Positions 35,938-38,349 of a stretch of DNA of 38,349 nucleotides are shown here, piece by piece (position 1 is the first letter of the stretch; each line of letters begins with the position of its first letter). This DNA is from Syntrophaceae bacterium. GTDB lineage: Bacteria > Desulfobacterota > Syntrophia > Syntrophales > Smithellaceae. The stretch lies in assembly GCA_025355345.1 (NCBI GenBank), contig JANXZU010000066.1, positions 1 to 38,349 on the forward strand. Reading direction: 5' to 3'. The translations under genes were made by a program, and so were the position numbers. A model generated the notes under the pieces. The model worked only from the letters and a program-made list of their open reading frames with translations, was not told where the DNA came from and ran no database searches.

Positions 35938-37656
35938 TTAATTTCCACTATACTTTCCGGCGGCCTTCAATTTGGCAATTTCTTCTTCTTCCAGTTTGTT
36001 AAAGGCAATTTTCCCGACTAGAGTTTTGGGAAGATTTTCCCGAAATTCTATCTCTCTCGGGCAGCTCCATTTGATCAGCTGTTCGCGGCAGTAATCGATT
36101 AATATTTTTTCCATCTCGGGGCCTGCTTTTGCCGGATTTTTCAAAACGACAATACCTTTGACTACCTGAACCTGAGCCTGATCGGGGACTCCGATGATGC
36201 AGGCTTCCTGCACTTCATGATGCCGGTAGAGAATATCTTCGACCTGCGCGGGATAGACATTCATACCGGAAGATTTGATCATTCTTTTTTGCCGCAGTTT
36301 AAAATAAAAGAAACCGTCTTCATCCATGCTGCCCACGTCGCCGGTATGTAGCCATATTTTACCATCGGCATGTCTTTTTAGTGTATTGGCGGTTTCTTCG
36401 GGATGTTCCAGATAACCCATCATTACCGCCGGGCCGCTGACGCATATTTCTCCTTCTTCGCCGCAGGTAACTTCTTCCGTCGTGCCAAGCCCGACGATTT
36501 TTGCCAGCATATCCGGAAAAGGAACTCCAATGCTGCCTTCCCGGTAATGGCCTATGGGCATAGCCATAATTGCCGTCACAGCTTCAGTCAGGCCGTAGCC
36601 TTCCAGCAGTTGCACGTTTCCTCCCTGCTTTTTTACCATTTCTTCAAAACGTTCCTTGACTATCCGGGGCAGCGAATCCGCGCCGCTGAAAGTTGCTCTA
36701 AGACAGCTGAGATTGGTTTTTTGCATCTTGGGATGGCGGCTGAGGGCATCGAAAAGGGTAGGGACGCCAATGACAAATGATGGTTTTTTGGAACTGATAA
36801 TTTGGGCAACTATCTCCGGCGTAAATTGCGGCACGAGGATGCTTTTGCCGCCGCCCATGAAACAGGCATTAACACAGACGCCTAAACCGAAACCATGGAA
36901 TATGGGGAGAATGGCCAAAATGGAATCAGCATCAGAGAGCTTTCCCCATTCCGACACCTGCTTGCCCTCGCTGATGAAATTTCTATTGGAGAGCATGATC
37001 CCTTTGGGTACGCCGGTTGTGCCGCCGCTGTATAGGATTACAGCCAGTTCATCAGTATCCATCTTTGCTTGCGGGGCATAGGGATAATTACCGTTCATCA
37101 GGTCTTTCCACCATTTGACCATCGGATCCGGTGGAACTTTTGGAATAAGCCTGCCTTTGGTCAGATTAAATCCGATGCTTTTGATAATTCCCAGATAATC
37201 GGGAATCTTTGTCAGGATGAGTGTTTCCAGAGGTGTTGTTTCTTTGAGTTCCTTGAATTTGCTGTAAAAAGCGTCCAGAGTTAAAACAAAACGGCTTTTG
37301 GCAACATTGAGGTAAAATTCAATCTCTTTGGTTGTGGAAAGAGGATGAATCATGCTGGAGACTGCGCCGAGTTTGTTTGCGGCATAGAAGCAAATGATTC
37401 CCTGAGGAGATGTCGGCATGGAAATGGTGATCCTTTCTCCCTTTTTCAGGCCGATTGCGGCAAGCGAGTTGGCGCACTTATCGATCTCATTAATAAATTG
37501 ACGATAAGTGGATGTGTAATCGAGAAAATCATAGGCGATGGAATCAAGGCAGCGATCAGCCGATTGCCGGACGGCTTCGTACATGGTTACACGAGGATAA
37601 TCAATAGTTTGCGGAACATGCTGGTAAAATTTCAGCCAGGGCTTCTTTTCAAACAT
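35938..37656 (-). CDS. AMP-dependent acyl-CoA ligase
   Basis: An ATP-dependent acyl-CoA ligase of the adenylate-forming family, 572 aa. It first makes an acyl-AMP, then the CoA thioester. The P-loop LYSGGTTGVPKG, YGLTEA, HTGDVG, the hinge KRMIKSSGMNVYP and the catalytic lysine in PKTLVGKI are all visible. It leads the minus-strand cluster of two dehydratase subunits and their activator, so it probably supplies the CoA ester of the (2-hydroxy or aromatic) acid used by them. The specific substrate is unknown. The ribosome site is GGGGGTG before the ATG. Confidence 0.92.
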   Translation of the reverse strand: MFEKKPWLKFYQHVPQTIDYPRVTMYEAVRQSADRCLDSIAYDFLDYTSTYRQFINEIDKCANSLAAIGLKKGERITISMPTSPQGIICFYAANKLGAVSSMIHPLSTTKEIEFYLNVAKSRFVLTLDAFYSKFKELKETTPLETLILTKIPDYLGIIKSIGFNLTKGRLIPKVPPDPMVKWWKDLMNGNYPYAPQAKMDTDELAVILYSGGTTGVPKGIMLSNRNFISEGKQVSEWGKLSDADSILAILPIFHGFGLGVCVNACFMGGGKSILVPQFTPEIVAQIISSKKPSFVIGVPTLFDALSRHPKMQKTNLSCLRATFSGADSLPRIVKERFEEMVKKQGGNVQLLEGYGLTEAVTAIMAMPIGHYREGSIGVPFPDMLAKIVGLGTTEEVTCGEEGEICVSGPAVMMGYLEHPEETANTLKRHADGKIWLHTGDVGSMDEDGFFYFKLRQKRMIKSSGMNVYPAQVEDILYRHHEVQEACIIGVPDQAQVQVVKGIVVLKNPAKAGPEMEKILIDYCREQLIKWSCPREIEFRENLPKTLVGKIAFNKLEEEEIAKLKAAGKYSGN

Positions 37657-37952
37657 AATTGCACCCCCGAAAAGTATTTTATATTAGGATATAAAAATCA
37701 GGAAATTAGTTTGGAGTCAATTAAAATATTTAGCAAGTTCATTTTTTATTTTACAAATTACCATTTTTCATCTAAGGTCACCTGCGTCAGGCAATGTTTG
37801 CTCTTTAGTTATGTGCATAATACTACAAAAAGAGTAATTTGTTTGGAAATGTTATTTTAGGTAAGCGCTGGCAGTAGCTTTCCTGGGGATAGAGCAAAAA
37901 AATAACAGACAGGTGCCATTAGGTAAAAAATTCTAAGTTTTTGGAGGCTTTA
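37657..37952. other. Divergent promoter region, no gene seen
   Basis: An AT-rich intergenic region between the minus-strand ligase operon and the plus-strand lipoprotein gene. It should hold promoters for both. A TTGACT on the minus strand near 37715-37720 has no good -10 at the usual distance. No clear operator was found. Confidence 0.4.
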
Positions 37953-38318
37953 ATGAAAAAGATATTGAACTGTTTAGTTCTGTTTTTGATGATTGTATTA
38001 ATGCTTAATGCTTGTGGAAGTTCTGATGATGCTAAACCTGTTGTATATGATCTTTTTGATACTTATGATGACGGCCCATTTCCGGTAACGCCTTGGACTA
38101 GTTATGTTAGAACATCAGATTCTTGGACTGGTGCCAACTGGTCAATTGCTAGCAGCCTGCTTTATTTAAATGCGGCATCAGCTCAAAATTCAGCTTTCAT
38201 TTATAATACGAGACCTTTGAAAAAAGCAAAAATACCGCTGGTAATCAAATTTGGACAAATTTTTCAGAAGAAAACTGAAGATGAAAATCAAACTTACCAT
38301 TGCTGGCTTTCAAATTAA
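37953..38318 (+). CDS. Short putative lipoprotein, possibly truncated
   Basis: The 121-aa product has a signal peptide (MKKILNCLVLFLMIVLMLNAC) with the lipobox LNAC, so it would be lipid-anchored at Cys21. The mature part is rich in Ser, Thr, Trp and Tyr (TPWTSYVRTSDSWTGANWS), like the opening of a jelly-roll/concanavalin-type carbohydrate-binding domain. It stops shortly before the end of the window. A frame change near 38280 could be hiding a longer protein, but this cannot be judged here. GGAGG stands before the ATG at 37953; an in-frame upstream ATG at 37941 has no ribosome site. Confidence 0.6.
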   Translation: MKKILNCLVLFLMIVLMLNACGSSDDAKPVVYDLFDTYDDGPFPVTPWTSYVRTSDSWTGANWSIASSLLYLNAASAQNSAFIYNTRPLKKAKIPLVIKFGQIFQKKTEDENQTYHCWLSN

Positions 38319-38349
38319 CCTATGATGAATCCATTTTGCCTCCATAAAC

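Overview
The window looks like chromosomal DNA of an anaerobic deltaproteobacterium (Desulfobacterota), plausibly from the Syntrophus/Smithella neighbourhood. This is an inference from gene content: an N-type F-ATPase operon, a 2-hydroxyacyl-CoA dehydratase/acyl-CoA ligase cluster, a high-molecular-weight rubredoxin, a FeoA-FeoB fusion, and many PAS-type two-component proteins with sigma-54 control. No rRNA, tRNA or CRISPR was seen.

Layout. 1-125: edge of an IS3-type insertion sequence. 298-2745: an RhlE-type DEAD-box helicase and plsY, both on the minus strand, separated by a non-coding stretch with two inverted copies of a dispersed repeat. 3079-6632: a translationally coupled sensor kinase and sigma-54-dependent response regulator. 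6633-16170: a regulatory region, two paralogous RsbRD_N-like sensor genes, the complete N-ATPase operon atpDCQRBEFAG, a cytidylate-kinase-like gene and a 62-aa orphan. 16185-18046 (minus): fabA and a PAS kinase whose phosphoacceptor His is replaced by Lys. 18439-20421: a flavin-reductase/rubredoxin protein, a 54-aa membrane protein and a frameshifted zinc-ribbon/DUF2628/pilin-like gene. 20554-23053 (minus): copZ-copA. 23217-26253: an MBL-fold hydrolase, a b561-like membrane protein and a YgiQ-type radical SAM protein. 26259-27578: an AT-rich DUF4062 gene between two dispersed repeats. 27573-31873: a cupin, a YgjP-type metalloprotease, a DUF2156 protein and feoB. 31875-37656 (minus): a zinc-ribbon protein, then a 2-hydroxyacyl-CoA dehydratase activator, two dehydratase subunits and an acyl-CoA ligase. 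37953-38318: a short lipoprotein.

The main discovery candidate is the 3079-18046 block. Downstream of the sigma-54 activator gene are two identical dyads (GCGAC-N6-GTCGC) whose centres are exactly 21 bp apart. About 190-210 bp further on is an essentially perfect -24/-12 promoter (TTGGCAC-N5-TTGCT). It reads into the two sensor genes and the N-ATPase operon. The degenerate kinase at the far end carries the same unusual PAS domain as the active kinase. Together these suggest a dedicated two-component/sigma-54 regulon that switches an alternative ATPase on and off. The ATPase c subunit also lacks two of the usual Na+ ligands. The region from about 34560 to 34750, inside the dehydratase cluster, holds several perfect inverted repeats and is a second spot worth study.
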